Under the pieces are notes generated by a model. That model saw only the letters and a list, made by a program, of their open reading frames with translations, was not told where the DNA came from and searched no databases. Source: Sulfitobacter noctilucae (GTDB lineage Bacteria; Pseudomonadota; Alphaproteobacteria; Rhodobacterales; Rhodobacteraceae). Taken from it: 64,000 bases of DNA. The DNA lies in NCBI RefSeq assembly GCF_000622365.1, contig NZ_JASC01000003.1, positions 1 to 64,000 of the forward strand, read 5' to 3'. This document shows positions 51,602 to 61,305 of this stretch, piece after piece. A program made the position numbers and the translations under genes. How positions within the stretch are numbered: the first letter of the stretch is position 1; each line of letters starts with the position of its first letter.

Positions 51602-53830
51602 CTAGTGCTGCGTTTCAGTGCGCTCCACGGTATATTCAAAATCTTCGGCATGATCTGCATCGATGATCTCATCTGGTACGCTTCGAGGACCCGCCAAGAA
51701 CACACTTGCCCCGAAGTGCTGGTGCATACGTGAAAGTTTTTCCATGCGACGGCCCGTGAGGATATTGTAGAACTCCTGCTGGTCAGGGAGGGTCAACAGT
51801 TCTGCAATTTTAGCCTGATGCGCGTCAACGCAACGTTTGTGCTGGGCAGCGATCTCCGGATCTGCCATGAGCTTCTTTAGCTTTCGTTCCATCATCGGAA
51901 TGCGGCGTTGGATCGAAAGGTCTTCAGTCGCATTATTATTCATACGAAACCAATAGGCTTCGCCCTGATCACGATCAACATGGTTAACACGCCCACGATC
52001 CCGTTTCACAAGAAAGCTTTCCGCATTGCGTACGGCGTAATGGTTGAGCGATACCAAATCATATCCATAGGTTGAAGAAGTCGAGCGCCAAGAATTGCGG
52101 AATTCAGTTTTCGCAATCATCTCACCAGAGCCGTTTACCCAATTGATCTGGTCCCATAACTGAGGCCGCAATCCTTTAGGGCGATGCACACCAAATTTCT
52201 TAAATATCCCATTATTGCGGAACAAAGTTTTGAAACCCCAGGCTTGATGGGGTTTCGGAGAATACTCGGGTGCACACTTTGTGTGCCGTTTGATCGTAAA
52301 ATCATCCTCGTAGTTATCCAGATCAGAGCTACCGAACAGCCGCCATGTACAAGATATCATATTTGCATTTCCGATGGCTTCGTAAAGATCTCGCAAATGG
52401 CCTTTACCCACCTTGATATTAATGAACTCATCCACATCCATGCAGATAATCCAATCTGCTTTCTTCATGATTTGTTCGTTTTCAGCCGCCTGAAGCGCAG
52501 CGTGCTGAGGTTTCAAATCCATTTCGCGAAAAGGGTTTTGCCGATGTTGGACAATACCTTTCGATTGGAGCAAATTGAACATAGTGTCCGTACCATCATC
52601 GCAATCGTTGGTGTAAACCAAGAAATCTTTTACACCGATCGCCTGATGATAGGCGATCCATTCCAGTATGAATGGACCCTCGTTTTTCATCGTAGTCACA
52701 ATCGCAGTTCGTTTTGATTTGGAACGCGATTTCTTGCCTGTGACCAAGCTGGGCGCTCGGACTGGCTTGAAGTCAAACACATTTTTGGCGATCGCGATCA
52801 AGGACTCCGCTTCGACCAGACTTGTCTTTGGTACAATTTTACTGGACTGCGATACTGGGTGACGGATCGACATGCAGCGGAAAAAGGGAGCGGTGGCCCC
52901 TATCTCAACCTTGCTGATGCGGCGAAATTTCATGAAGTTCTCTGATTTTAGCCCCTCGGGGCTCACGCACCAGCGATTGCGCAGTTTGGGACGGTCAAAT
53001 TGTAGACAAACGTGATCAGCAAAGCAGGGCAACGTGTTTTTCCGCACGCGCCATGGATAGCAGTGTGTACCGATCAAATGAACCATCTGACCAGGGGCTG
53101 ACGCCGCTATTTCGAAAGGATTATTCTCGACCTGTGCAGAGCTTTTAGGCCCTGCTTCAACGGCAGGATCATATAACAGATCGCAGACATCCAGGTTCGC
53201 CACTGCGCGGGCTTGTTGCAAAAAACGAGCGCGTGCAATTTCATAAATTGAAACTTCACCTAACGGCGCCAACCATGGATCTGACTCCGGTATCTCCATG
53301 CGATCGTGGCCTGGCGCCTCGCTTACGCAATAGGGGTGATGTTCGGCGGGCATATCGCCGAGGCCCAAAGGAAAATGAGATTCAACAACAACAACCTGCA
53401 GCGGCCGTTGCACCTTGGCCAATTCAGATTTCAGCTCATTAAGAAAAGCAGCATCCTTCCCCGCGGGAGTACGATTAAATATAACCGCGCCGTCCATACC
53501 GAAATAGTCAAAGTGGTAAACCAACCACTCGATGATGGTATGCACCGGTTCCCCATTGCGCGTCCCGACAGCCACATTGCGACCGGCGAACAACTCCGGT
53601 TCGGGATCAGCAACTTCCAGTACCGGAAGCTCGTTCTGGAACGAGATGATCGGAGCGCCATTGACCGCGCCGATCTTCTTGCCACCAAAAGCCGCTCTCA
53701 CATCACTGGCATCGGTCTTCCGAGTGAAAAAAGCAGTGAATTTTTTTCCTGCCGCGACCGCATCAAGGACCTTAAAGCCGCTCAGATTTCCGTTTTTCAA
53801 GACGCGAACCGCAAGTGTCGCTTCTACCAT
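51602..53830 (-). CDS. Two-module glycosyltransferase (GT2-like)
   Basis: A 742-residue protein if started at the ATG at 53830; a longer frame begins 45 codons earlier but lacks an SD. Residues 60-310 look like a degenerate GT2_4 module (EWLVYHFDYFGMDGAVIFNR, ARARFLQQARAV, YPWRVRKNTLPCFADHV) without the DVDE motif. Residues about 375-680 are an intact GT2_4 module: TMKNEGPFILEWIAYHQAIG, YTNDCDDGTD, WIICMDVDEFINI (465 region) and LNHYAVRNAESFLVKRDRGRVNH. Likely a bifunctional or self-regulated transferase; substrate not known. Confidence 0.75.
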   Translation of the reverse strand: MVEATLAVRVLKNGNLSGFKVLDAVAAGKKFTAFFTRKTDASDVRAAFGGKKIGAVNGAPIISFQNELPVLEVADPEPELFAGRNVAVGTRNGEPVHTIIEWLVYHFDYFGMDGAVIFNRTPAGKDAAFLNELKSELAKVQRPLQVVVVESHFPLGLGDMPAEHHPYCVSEAPGHDRMEIPESDPWLAPLGEVSIYEIARARFLQQARAVANLDVCDLLYDPAVEAGPKSSAQVENNPFEIAASAPGQMVHLIGTHCYPWRVRKNTLPCFADHVCLQFDRPKLRNRWCVSPEGLKSENFMKFRRISKVEIGATAPFFRCMSIRHPVSQSSKIVPKTSLVEAESLIAIAKNVFDFKPVRAPSLVTGKKSRSKSKRTAIVTTMKNEGPFILEWIAYHQAIGVKDFLVYTNDCDDGTDTMFNLLQSKGIVQHRQNPFREMDLKPQHAALQAAENEQIMKKADWIICMDVDEFINIKVGKGHLRDLYEAIGNANMISCTWRLFGSSDLDNYEDDFTIKRHTKCAPEYSPKPHQAWGFKTLFRNNGIFKKFGVHRPKGLRPQLWDQINWVNGSGEMIAKTEFRNSWRSTSSTYGYDLVSLNHYAVRNAESFLVKRDRGRVNHVDRDQGEAYWFRMNNNATEDLSIQRRIPMMERKLKKLMADPEIAAQHKRCVDAHQAKIAELLTLPDQQEFYNILTGRRMEKLSRMHQHFGASVFLAGPRSVPDEIIDADHAEDFEYTVERTETQH

Positions 53831-54023
53831 CCTAGGGCCTTTCGGAGTGCAGTCGTTCGTCGAAGTTCTTATAAACTGCGCCTGAAATAACAGACCCACC
53901 ATGGACCGTCCAGACCGAGGGGGACGGGCCGCCGGTAGCTGGTAATCCTGTAACGGTGCTGACATTAATGTAGGGAAAGCAGTTTAATGCCGCTCCTTTG
54001 ACAAAGCCAAAATGGGAACCCCT

Positions 54024-55034
54024 ATGACACGCACCGCTCTCGTCACCGGCTCTGCTGGTTTCATTGGTTACTTCACCGCAAAAGCACTTTTGGACCAAGG
54101 TTGGCGCGTCATCGGATTGGATGCTTTGAGCGATTATTATGATGTGCAACTCAAAGAAAAACGTCTTGCTATGCTTCAGGAATACGCAGGTTTCACGGCT
54201 ATCACTGAACGCCTTGAAACGCCAAACGTACTAAGGGATCTCTTTCAAAAACATCAATTCGATGCTGTGATCCACTTGGCCGCGCAAGCCGGCGTGCGTC
54301 ATTCAATTGATGCGCCGCGCACCTACGTTGAGGCGAATTTGGTTGGCACCTTTGAGCTCCTCGAAGCTGCGCGCGCATTCCCACCCACACATATGTTGCT
54401 CGCTTCAACGTCGAGCATCTATGGAGCCAACACCGCGATGCCCTACAAGGAAACTGATAAAGTTGATTTGCAGATGTCGTTCTACGCAGCAACCAAAAAA
54501 GCGACCGAGGCGATGGCCCATTCCTATGCCCATCTTTATAGCCTTCCGATAACGATGTTCCGGTTTTTTACAGTGTATGGTCCCTGGGGGCGCCCTGACA
54601 TGGCGCATTTCAAATTCACCAAAGCGATCTTGAATGGCGATCCCATTGAAATTTACAACCACGGCAACATGAAACGCGACTTTACCTACATAGATGACCT
54701 TGTCCGCAGCATTTTGGTGCTTATCAACGTCGTCCCTCCCATGCCCGGGGCAGAGCCGATAGAGGGTGACAGTCTGTCTCCGGTTGCACCATACCGTGTG
54801 GTCAACATCGGGACCGGATCACCTTTGCAATTGATGGATTTTATCAAAGCGATCGAAACCGCCGTGGGTATAGAGGCTCAGAAGATATACAAGGACATGC
54901 AGCCTGGCGATGTACCCGCTACCTGGGCCGACGCAACTTTGTTGAACACCCTTACAGGTCAAGTAGAAAGCACACCAGTATCGATAGGTATAACGGCTTT
55001 TGTAGATTGGTATCGGGAGTACTACGAAGTATAA
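54024..55034 (+). CDS. NAD-dependent nucleotide-sugar epimerase (UDP-glucuronate epimerase-like)
   Basis: A 336-residue extended SDR. NAD-binding TGSAGFIG (8-15), LDALSDYYD, HLAAQAGVRHSI, the Ser in STSSIYG and the catalytic Tyr154/Lys158 in SFYAATKKATE are intact, with FFTVYGPWGRPDMAHFKFTKAI and RDFTYIDDLV downstream. Sequence pattern matches UDP-glucuronate 4-epimerases (LspL/WbnF type), supplying UDP-galacturonate or similar for the glycan genes. The ATG at 54024 is preferred to one four codons earlier. An AAGCCT/AGGCTT hairpin follows at 55074-55090. Confidence 0.85.
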   Translation: MTRTALVTGSAGFIGYFTAKALLDQGWRVIGLDALSDYYDVQLKEKRLAMLQEYAGFTAITERLETPNVLRDLFQKHQFDAVIHLAAQAGVRHSIDAPRTYVEANLVGTFELLEAARAFPPTHMLLASTSSIYGANTAMPYKETDKVDLQMSFYAATKKATEAMAHSYAHLYSLPITMFRFFTVYGPWGRPDMAHFKFTKAILNGDPIEIYNHGNMKRDFTYIDDLVRSILVLINVVPPMPGAEPIEGDSLSPVAPYRVVNIGTGSPLQLMDFIKAIETAVGIEAQKIYKDMQPGDVPATWADATLLNTLTGQVESTPVSIGITAFVDWYREYYEV

Positions 55035-55159
55035 CCGGCTCGCTAGTTTTCCTCGAACGGCGCAATCGTGATAAAGCCTCAAAAAGGCTTGCGATGACCT
55101 GCTGAGCAAAATCAACGGAACTGGACCTGTCCCGCTTTAGTGCCGCCCCAAGTGCTCGT

Positions 55160-55750
55160 TTAAGCCACCTTGCGTTCGAAAGCGACCGGGCTTTTCCAAC
55201 CCAATGCTGAGTGTCGGCGACGCGGATTGTAGAAGCCATTTATATATTCGAAGATCGCCATCTCGGCTTTCCGTCGCGTTTCCCAAGGATGCCGCCAGAT
55301 CAGTTCTGCTCTGATGGATTTGAAGAGGTCTCGACAACAGCAGTGTTATAGCAATTGCCATCTTCAGCGCTCGAGTGGCCAAGTCCCGTTTCATCCGATT
55401 TGAGAAAGCCCAGCCGATCACGCGACGTGAATGGGGGGCCAAGCCAGCCCCGGCTAAATATGGATAGCGAACAGACGTTGGCTTGGCCCAGAGGTCTGCA
55501 GGTATCATGCTTTGCGCAGACAGCGACGGCAGTCCAAATCTTGATTCGTATCTGCCTCGATTTGCGTCTCCGAACCATCGTTTTACTGATCACCCTGGCA
55601 CACTTTGCGGGCAAAAATAGCTCGGCAATTCTGCGTGCTCTTCGCGCCATTTCATCCCGCCACACTGATGCCGCAAAGCTGACAGAGGGCCACCACACAG
55701 AGGTACCGGATCCATACGACTTTGGTATGAAGGACCTAAAACCAAGGGGT
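55160..55750 (-). pseudogene. Decayed IS3-family transposase (OrfB) remnant
   Basis: Read on the reverse strand in three changing frames, the segment gives scattered OrfB signatures: SRRVIGWAFSNRMKRDLATRALKMAIA (55350-55430), GNCYNTAVVET (55330-55362), and in a third frame RAELIWRHPWETRRKAEMAIFEYINGFYNPRRRHSALGWKSPVAFERKVA, ending at TAA 55160-55162. Upstream remnants extend perhaps to 55750. At least two frameshifts and internal stops make it inactive. Terminal repeats are not identified; the 3' IS end may lie near 55110-55140. Confidence 0.7.
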
Positions 55751-55858
55751 GGGACGCGCAGGTTCAGACCATGGGTGGATTTCATAGATCAGGAGTGCAT
55801 GAGAGCTTCGGGGCAGTACCGGGTTACTTCCGACCCTCCAAACTGAAAGAGACGCACC

Positions 55859-56071
55859 ATGACACTGATACGTACAACACTGAGCAAATCGATCCGCCTT
55901 TTCGTGAAAGACGAAGACGGTGCAACCGCGATCGAATACGGTCTGTTCGCCGCGCTGGTCGGCGCTGTGATCGTCGGCACCATCGCGACATTGGGTTCGC
56001 AAACCAATGTCGGCTTTGAGAAAATGAGCGACGAGTTGGATACAGCGGGCATTTCTGCACCGACGTCCTAA
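55859..56071 (+). CDS. flp: Flp/Fap-type major pilin
   Basis: A 70-residue type IVb prepilin. A basic leader ending in Gly (KDEDG) precedes ATAIEYGLFAALVGAVIVGTIATLG, the Flp motif with Glu+5 and Tyr+6, where the prepilin peptidase would cut after Gly. The mature pilin is about 50 residues. It heads the Tad locus and is followed by a hairpin, consistent with high expression of the pilin alone. Confidence 0.93.
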   Translation: MTLIRTTLSKSIRLFVKDEDGATAIEYGLFAALVGAVIVGTIATLGSQTNVGFEKMSDELDTAGISAPTS

Positions 56072-56075
56072 TCGC

Positions 56076-56110
56076 AAAGGGGTGCGCGGTTTCTCCCTCG
56101 CGCACCCTTT
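56076..56110 (+). other. Hairpin between flp and tadZ
   Basis: AAAGGG-G-TGCGCG (56076-56088) pairs with CGCGCACCCTTT (56099-56110), 12 bp with one bulged base, and the stem closes with three Ts. It could act as a partial terminator giving excess flp mRNA. Confidence 0.6.
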
Positions 56111-56141
56111 GTCGGACATTTCAAACGCAAGGCCTGAGTTC

Positions 56142-57353
56142 ATGACCCTTTCCACCGCCGCATCTTCTCAATCTCCATCTATGGCCGCCTACGTTTGCAC
56201 AGAGCAGGGGGCTACATTGGCCCGCGCCGTTGCAGAACTGACGGCCTCTGGCGATGGGGCATTGCGTGGCGGCGGGTTGGGCGGGGCAGCGCGGCTCAGT
56301 GGCGGCGCGCCGATCGCGCAGATGTTGTTGACAGAGATCGGGAATATGCCGCTCGATGCCGCCTGCGAGAGCGTGACCGAGATTTGCCGCAGCGGTGCCG
56401 ATGTGATCGTTCTGGGTGACCGGGATGATTTGAGCACCTACCGTGCCCTGCGCCAGGCAGGCGCACTTGAATATTTTGCCTTTCCCATCTCTGCCGCAGA
56501 GGTACTGCAGGCGCAGCGGGTCACCCCCGCCAACGATCCTTCACCCATCGCACCGCCCGCGCCGAAACCTGCCTTGAGCATCGGCGTGATAGGCAGCAAT
56601 GGCGGGGTGGGTGCCAGTACGCTGGCACAAAACCTCGCGTTTCTTGCGGCGGCGCCAAAGGGCGCGAACGGTCGCACTGCTTTGATCGACGCTGACCTGC
56701 GCTTCGGCACGCAGGCGGTCGATCTGGACTGCGACGATACGCCGGGCCTGCAAGAAGCGCTGGCAGCACCCGACCGTATCGACGCTACTTTCCTGAGCGC
56801 AACAATGCAGCGTGTGTCGGACAACCTGTCCTTTTACTCCCATCAAAGCCACGGCACGCAAGACATCACAGCGATGGAGACAGCATTGCCGCAGCTTATC
56901 AAGCCGCTGGGCAATACCTTCGACACGGTAGTTTTCGATCTGCCCCGCAGTTTCGCAGCGCAGTCGACTGCGCTCATGGCGGAGCTGGATGCATTGATCA
57001 TGGTGATCCCTGCTGGCTATGCCGGTGTGAACGGTGCCAGCCGAATGATCGCGCGGATCAAGGCGCAAGTCCCGGACCTGCGTATTCTGCCCGTCTTGTC
57101 GGAACTGCGGTCTGATGCCGGATTGTCCCGCAAAGACATTGCTGCAGGTATCGGACGGGACGTGGTTGCTGTGCTGCCCCGCAGCGATGCGGCGATGAAA
57201 CGCGCGCAGCGGGCTGCAAAGCCGATGCTGACCGCTCAGCCCCGCAGCCCTTATGCACGCGCACTCGCTCCGCTTTGGGCGCAGGCCAGTACAAAGCCCA
57301 GCGCGGCGGATGACAAAGCGAAGCGATCCTTCTTCAAACGGCTCTTCGCATGA
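56142..57353 (+). CDS. cpaE: Pilus assembly ATPase-like protein TadZ/CpaE
   Basis: TadZ/CpaE (403 residues) localises Tad machinery at the pole. An N-terminal receiver-like half (about 15-125; LGDRDDLSTYRALRQAGALEYFAFPI) precedes a ParA/MinD-type domain with the deviant Walker A GSNGGVGASTLAQNLA (151-166), where the usual KGG lysine is Asn. ALIDADLRFGTQAVDLD and VVFDLPRSF are present. The ATG at 56142 is preferred over an upstream in-frame start inside the hairpin. The stop overlaps cpaF by four bases. Confidence 0.87.
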   Translation: MTLSTAASSQSPSMAAYVCTEQGATLARAVAELTASGDGALRGGGLGGAARLSGGAPIAQMLLTEIGNMPLDAACESVTEICRSGADVIVLGDRDDLSTYRALRQAGALEYFAFPISAAEVLQAQRVTPANDPSPIAPPAPKPALSIGVIGSNGGVGASTLAQNLAFLAAAPKGANGRTALIDADLRFGTQAVDLDCDDTPGLQEALAAPDRIDATFLSATMQRVSDNLSFYSHQSHGTQDITAMETALPQLIKPLGNTFDTVVFDLPRSFAAQSTALMAELDALIMVIPAGYAGVNGASRMIARIKAQVPDLRILPVLSELRSDAGLSRKDIAAGIGRDVVAVLPRSDAAMKRAQRAAKPMLTAQPRSPYARALAPLWAQASTKPSAADDKAKRSFFKRLFA

Positions 57354-58957
57354 CCCTACATATGCCCCAGCCCTCCATGCGTGAGGGACTTGCCGAAGTC
57401 CTGCGCATCGCCAAACTCATTGATGCTGAGGGATTGACGGATGAGGATCGCGCCAATGCCGCGATTTCTTATGTCATCGAAAACTCTGATAACGCCTGGC
57501 CGCTGGCCCTTCAGCGCCAGATCTTGTCGCAAGCTTGCGCGGCGTTGGCGGGAGATGATCAACGAAACGGTGGCGCGCCAAAGGCCGTGACGGCACCGCC
57601 GCCCGCGCCTCAAACGCCCGTACCTGTCTCTGCGCCGAAACCGACACCAGCGCCAGCGCAGCCCCAGGCTGCCGCCCGGGTGCAATCGGACGCGCCGGAA
57701 AAGCTTCTGGCCCTAGCTAATGAAGTCGTCCGCGGTCTGTCAGAAATTCTCGATTTCTCCGAGCTTGTCTCGAAACCTCGTGGCGAACAGGAAACGCTGA
57801 TCCGCGAAAGCATCAGCACCCTGTCAGAGGAGCGGAAACTACATCTGAACAGCCGTGAAGTGGCCGATCTGGTCGGCGCTGTCTTGGCGGATATGCTGGG
57901 CCTCGGCCCTTTGGAAGCGCTGCTGTCCGACGACAGCATTACCGATATCATGGTGAACGGGCCACATCAGGTCTATGTGGAGCGCGGCGGGAAGCTGGAG
58001 CTGACCGGCGTGCGGTTTCGCGACAACGACCACGTCTTTGCCGTGGCCAGCCGGATCGTCGCCGCCGTTGGTCGCAGAATCGACGAATCCCAGCCAGTGG
58101 TCGATGCCCGTCTGAAGGATGGCAGCCGGGTAAACGTGGCCGTGCCGCCGCTGGCAATTGATGGGCCGACCATCACCATTCGTAAATTCCCATCCGCCCC
58201 TGTGCGGTTGGAAAGACTGGTGGAAGGCGGCAGCCTCTCTGTCCAGATGAGCCGCTTTCTGGCGCTGGCCGCCTATCTGCGGCTTAATGTGCTGATTTCG
58301 GGGGGTACGGGGTCGGGCAAAACGACACTGATGAATGCCATGTCGCAGTTCATTCCTGATGGCGAACGACTGGTCACCATCGAAGACGCGGCAGAGCTGC
58401 GGTTTCAGCAGCCTCACGTGGTCCGCTTTGAAACCCGCCCGCCGAATGTCGAAGGCACGGGCGAGGTCAACATGCGCGCGCTTGTGCGTAACGCGCTGCG
58501 GATGCGACCAGACCGGATCATCATCGGCGAAATTCGCGGGGACGAGGTGCTGGACCTGTTGCAGGCGATGAATACCGGTCACGACGGATCAATGAGCACC
58601 CTACACGCCAACTCTCCGCATGAGGCGCTGACCCGCGTTGAAAGCATGGCTGCGATGGCGGGATTTACATCAGGGGGCGCCGTGGTGCGGCGGCAGCTAG
58701 TGGATGCCGTTCATCTGATCGTTCAGGTCTCGCGCATGCGTGACGGCAAACGGCGCATCACCTCGATTTCCGAAATAGCCGGTCTGGCGGGTGACACGAT
58801 TACTTTGCAGGAATTGTTTAGTTTTCGTACCGATCCGGGCAGTACCCGCACGCAAGTGACGGGAGATTATGTGTTTTCCGGCTACCGCCCCAAATTCGCC
58901 AGCCGTGCCGCCGACTACGGTGTAACGGACGAGCTTGATGCGATTCTGGGGGGCTAA
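57350..58957 (+). CDS. cpaF: Tad secretion ATPase TadA/CpaF
   Basis: TadA (535 residues) is the hexameric ATPase that powers pilus assembly. A Pro/Ala/Gln-rich linker (about 75-110) follows an unusual N-terminus. The catalytic part has the [17 protein letters not shown] entry segment, [21 protein letters not shown], Walker [11 protein letters not shown], the Asp box, Walker [39 protein letters not shown] (with the His box). Overlap with cpaE suggests coupled translation; tadB follows 3 bp later. Confidence 0.95.
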   Translation: MTLHMPQPSMREGLAEVLRIAKLIDAEGLTDEDRANAAISYVIENSDNAWPLALQRQILSQACAALAGDDQRNGGAPKAVTAPPPAPQTPVPVSAPKPTPAPAQPQAAARVQSDAPEKLLALANEVVRGLSEILDFSELVSKPRGEQETLIRESISTLSEERKLHLNSREVADLVGAVLADMLGLGPLEALLSDDSITDIMVNGPHQVYVERGGKLELTGVRFRDNDHVFAVASRIVAAVGRRIDESQPVVDARLKDGSRVNVAVPPLAIDGPTITIRKFPSAPVRLERLVEGGSLSVQMSRFLALAAYLRLNVLISGGTGSGKTTLMNAMSQFIPDGERLVTIEDAAELRFQQPHVVRFETRPPNVEGTGEVNMRALVRNALRMRPDRIIIGEIRGDEVLDLLQAMNTGHDGSMSTLHANSPHEALTRVESMAAMAGFTSGGAVVRRQLVDAVHLIVQVSRMRDGKRRITSISEIAGLAGDTITLQELFSFRTDPGSTRTQVTGDYVFSGYRPKFASRAADYGVTDELDAILGG

Positions 58958-58960
58958 GCC

Positions 58961-59914
58961 ATGTCCATGACCATCATGATTTGGGGGCTCGGTCTTGCGC
59001 TGAACATCGGCCTAATCCTCTTTGGCTTGATCCTCGCAGACCGTCAGCGTCGCTATCATATGGCGCGGTTGCAGCGGGCGCAGGGTCGTACAACGGCCGC
59101 GGCGGAAAAACCGGGAAAGGTGCAGAAAAGGGTCTCCTATGCCGAGTTGAGCTTTATGGGCCGGGTGCTTGCGCGGCTTGATGACCAATTGGCACAGACC
59201 AGCCTGACCTTGGGCGCCCGCGCGCTTTTGGTGCAGGCCGGGTTGGGTGTGCTGACAATTTTCGCCGGTGGCGTGTTGGGTCTCGGGATGCATCCTGTGA
59301 CGGCTCTGGTGCTCGCCTTGCTGCTGCCTTGGGGCATTGTGACGATGATACTCAAATCGGCACAAGCGCGGTATCGCCTGACATTCACCGAAGGGTTGCC
59401 AGAGGCGCTTGATATCTTTGCGCGGGGGTTGCGAGCGGGCCGACCAGTGTCGGACTCGCTGTCGATCGTTGTAAAAAGCTCCAAAGGGCCACTGGCGCAC
59501 GAATTCACCCGCTGCCATGACGCCATCTGCATGGGAACTGCATTGCCTGACAGCCTCGACCGTTTGGCGCAGCGCGTCCCCACGCCAGAGGTCTGTTTCT
59601 TCTCTGTTGCAACCGCGCTTCAGGCGGAAACCGGCGGCAATCTGATCGAGACAATGGAAAACCTTGCCATGCAGCTGCGCGAGCGTCGCAAGCTGCGCAA
59701 AAAGGCGCGTGCGCTGTCGTCCGAGGCGCGGGCAAGTGCAGCAATTCTGGCTTCCCTGCCTTTTGCCGTCTGCCTGCTGATTGCCTTCCTGAACCTTGGC
59801 TATCTTGAACCGCTCTATGCCGATGCGCGGGGGCAGGTGATGTCTCTGGTGGCAGTCACAAGCGTGTCGATGGGCGTCTTCATCATGGCACGGATGGGTA
59901 AACTAGATGTTTAG
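58961..59914 (+). CDS. tadB: Tad inner-membrane protein TadB
   Basis: TadB (317 residues) is a T2SSF/GspF-type platform protein. A membrane segment near residue 5-25, two in the middle (about 85-125) and two at the C-terminus enclose the cytoplasmic domain FTEGLPEALDIFARGLRAGRPVSDSL and ATALQAETGGNLIETMENLA. It overlaps tadC by eight bases and is co-transcribed with it. Confidence 0.92.
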   Translation: MSMTIMIWGLGLALNIGLILFGLILADRQRRYHMARLQRAQGRTTAAAEKPGKVQKRVSYAELSFMGRVLARLDDQLAQTSLTLGARALLVQAGLGVLTIFAGGVLGLGMHPVTALVLALLLPWGIVTMILKSAQARYRLTFTEGLPEALDIFARGLRAGRPVSDSLSIVVKSSKGPLAHEFTRCHDAICMGTALPDSLDRLAQRVPTPEVCFFSVATALQAETGGNLIETMENLAMQLRERRKLRKKARALSSEARASAAILASLPFAVCLLIAFLNLGYLEPLYADARGQVMSLVAVTSVSMGVFIMARMGKLDV

Positions 59915-60866
59915 CATGGCGCCCGATATCTTCTGGATGGCCTTTTTAGGGTTGGTCGCGGCGATGACGGGTTGTGTTGCCCTATTCGAAATGGAGCGTC
60001 AGCGCAGCTTGACCCAAGCGCGCCTGAGCCGCGCGAACGGCACGGCCCAAACGCGGCGCAGCCAGAAGGGCAAGCAAGACCAGCGCAAGTTTCTGGCCGG
60101 TTTACGCCATGCTGTAGCGCAGATTGGTGAGCGGCTGGCTGTGGTGTTGGGGGGCGAGGCGCGTGAAACCGCTGCGGATCTGGCATCGGCCGGCTTTCGA
60201 AGCCGGGATGCGTTGCTCATCTATGCATTCCTCAAGACGATCCTTCCCTTGATCGCTGTGATCGCGGGGCTGATCTGGTTGTTGCTTAGCTACCCTATCG
60301 GGATCGAGATGGTCTTACCGGGGGCTGCGGTGATCGCCACAGCATTGGGCCTGTCCAAGGGTGTCGACTTTGTCCTTGACCATATGCGCAGCAAACGGCT
60401 TGACCAGATCCGTCGTGGCTTTCCTGATATGCTTGAGCTTTTAGTGATCTCGTCCGAGGCGGGACTTGGCCCGCAACCTGCTTTGCACCGGGTGGCGTCA
60501 GAACTGACGCTCACGCACCCCGCCTTGGCGCTGGAAGTTTTGCAAATGGTGTCCGAGATGCGTTTGACCAATGATCGTCGCGCGGCTTATGCCAAGCTGA
60601 ATGCTCGTATTCCGTTGCCAGAGATTGGCGTTTTCACCCAAACGCTGGATCAATCCGACACCTACGGTACGCCATTTTCAAGCGCCATGCGCACCCTGAT
60701 CGCCGAACAGCGCAGCAACCGGTTGATGTGGATCGAGGAAAAGGCCGCACGTCTGCCTGTCTTGATGACCTTGCCGCTGATCTTTTGCATCATGCCTGCG
60801 GTTTTTGTTGTGCTTGTGGGCCCGGCTGCGCTGAGCGTCTTCGACAATATCCTGAGCGGAGGCTGA
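59907..60866 (+). CDS. tadC: Tad inner-membrane protein TadC
   Basis: TadC (319 residues) is the second T2SSF-type platform protein. The conserved FPDMLELLVISSEAGLGPQPALHRVASELTLTHP and QTLDQSDTYGTPFSSAMRTLIAEQRSNR segments are seen, with hydrophobic helices at both ends. The ATG at 59907 overlaps tadB; an ATG at 59916 is a possible alternative start. Confidence 0.92.
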   Translation: MFSMAPDIFWMAFLGLVAAMTGCVALFEMERQRSLTQARLSRANGTAQTRRSQKGKQDQRKFLAGLRHAVAQIGERLAVVLGGEARETAADLASAGFRSRDALLIYAFLKTILPLIAVIAGLIWLLLSYPIGIEMVLPGAAVIATALGLSKGVDFVLDHMRSKRLDQIRRGFPDMLELLVISSEAGLGPQPALHRVASELTLTHPALALEVLQMVSEMRLTNDRRAAYAKLNARIPLPEIGVFTQTLDQSDTYGTPFSSAMRTLIAEQRSNRLMWIEEKAARLPVLMTLPLIFCIMPAVFVVLVGPAALSVFDNILSGG

Positions 60867-60870
60867 TCCG

Positions 60871-61305
60871 ATGCACCTTTCCACTTCCCGTCACAATCTA
60901 CGCCGGTTTCGCCGCGACCAGTCCGGCGCGGTGGCCGTAGAATTTGTGTTGATCGGCCCAATCCTGTTTGCGCTGCTCTTTGGCATCATCGTGATCGCCT
61001 ATTTCATGGGGCTCAGCCATTCGGTCAGCCAATTGGCCACAGGTGCCGCCCGCGCTTCTGTGTCAGGGCTGGACGCAGAAGAACGGCAAGATTTTGCGGA
61101 AAGCTATCTTGCAGAAGGAAGCAGCCGCTACCCTTTACTGGCGCAGACCGCCATTACCCCACAGGTCACGATTGCACCGGGGCATCCCTCGAACATCACA
61201 GTTCAGGTGACCTATGACCTCGATGGATCCATTCTTGATCTGGCGAACGGATTCCTGGGGTTGGATCTGGCGAACATCAAAGGGAGTGCATTCCTTGAAT
61301 ATTGA
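60871..61305 (+). CDS. tadE: TadE-like pseudopilin
   Basis: A 144-residue TadE-family protein with the N-terminal cleavage/hydrophobic motif DQSGAVAVEFVLIGPILFALLFGIIVIAYF, which includes the Glu used in TadE-type prepilins. The remainder is a periplasmic domain. It starts five bases after tadC and overlaps the next gene by 11 bp if the TTG start there is right. Confidence 0.88.
   Translation: MHLSTSRHNLRRFRRDQSGAVAVEFVLIGPILFALLFGIIVIAYFMGLSHSVSQLATGAARASVSGLDAEERQDFAESYLAEGSSRYPLLAQTAITPQVTIAPGHPSNITVQVTYDLDGSILDLANGFLGLDLANIKGSAFLEY

Noticed and set aside
55137..55785. Functional IS3 element in this interval
   Set aside because: The transposase signatures are spread over three frames with frameshifts and no intact ORF; only a remnant is called.
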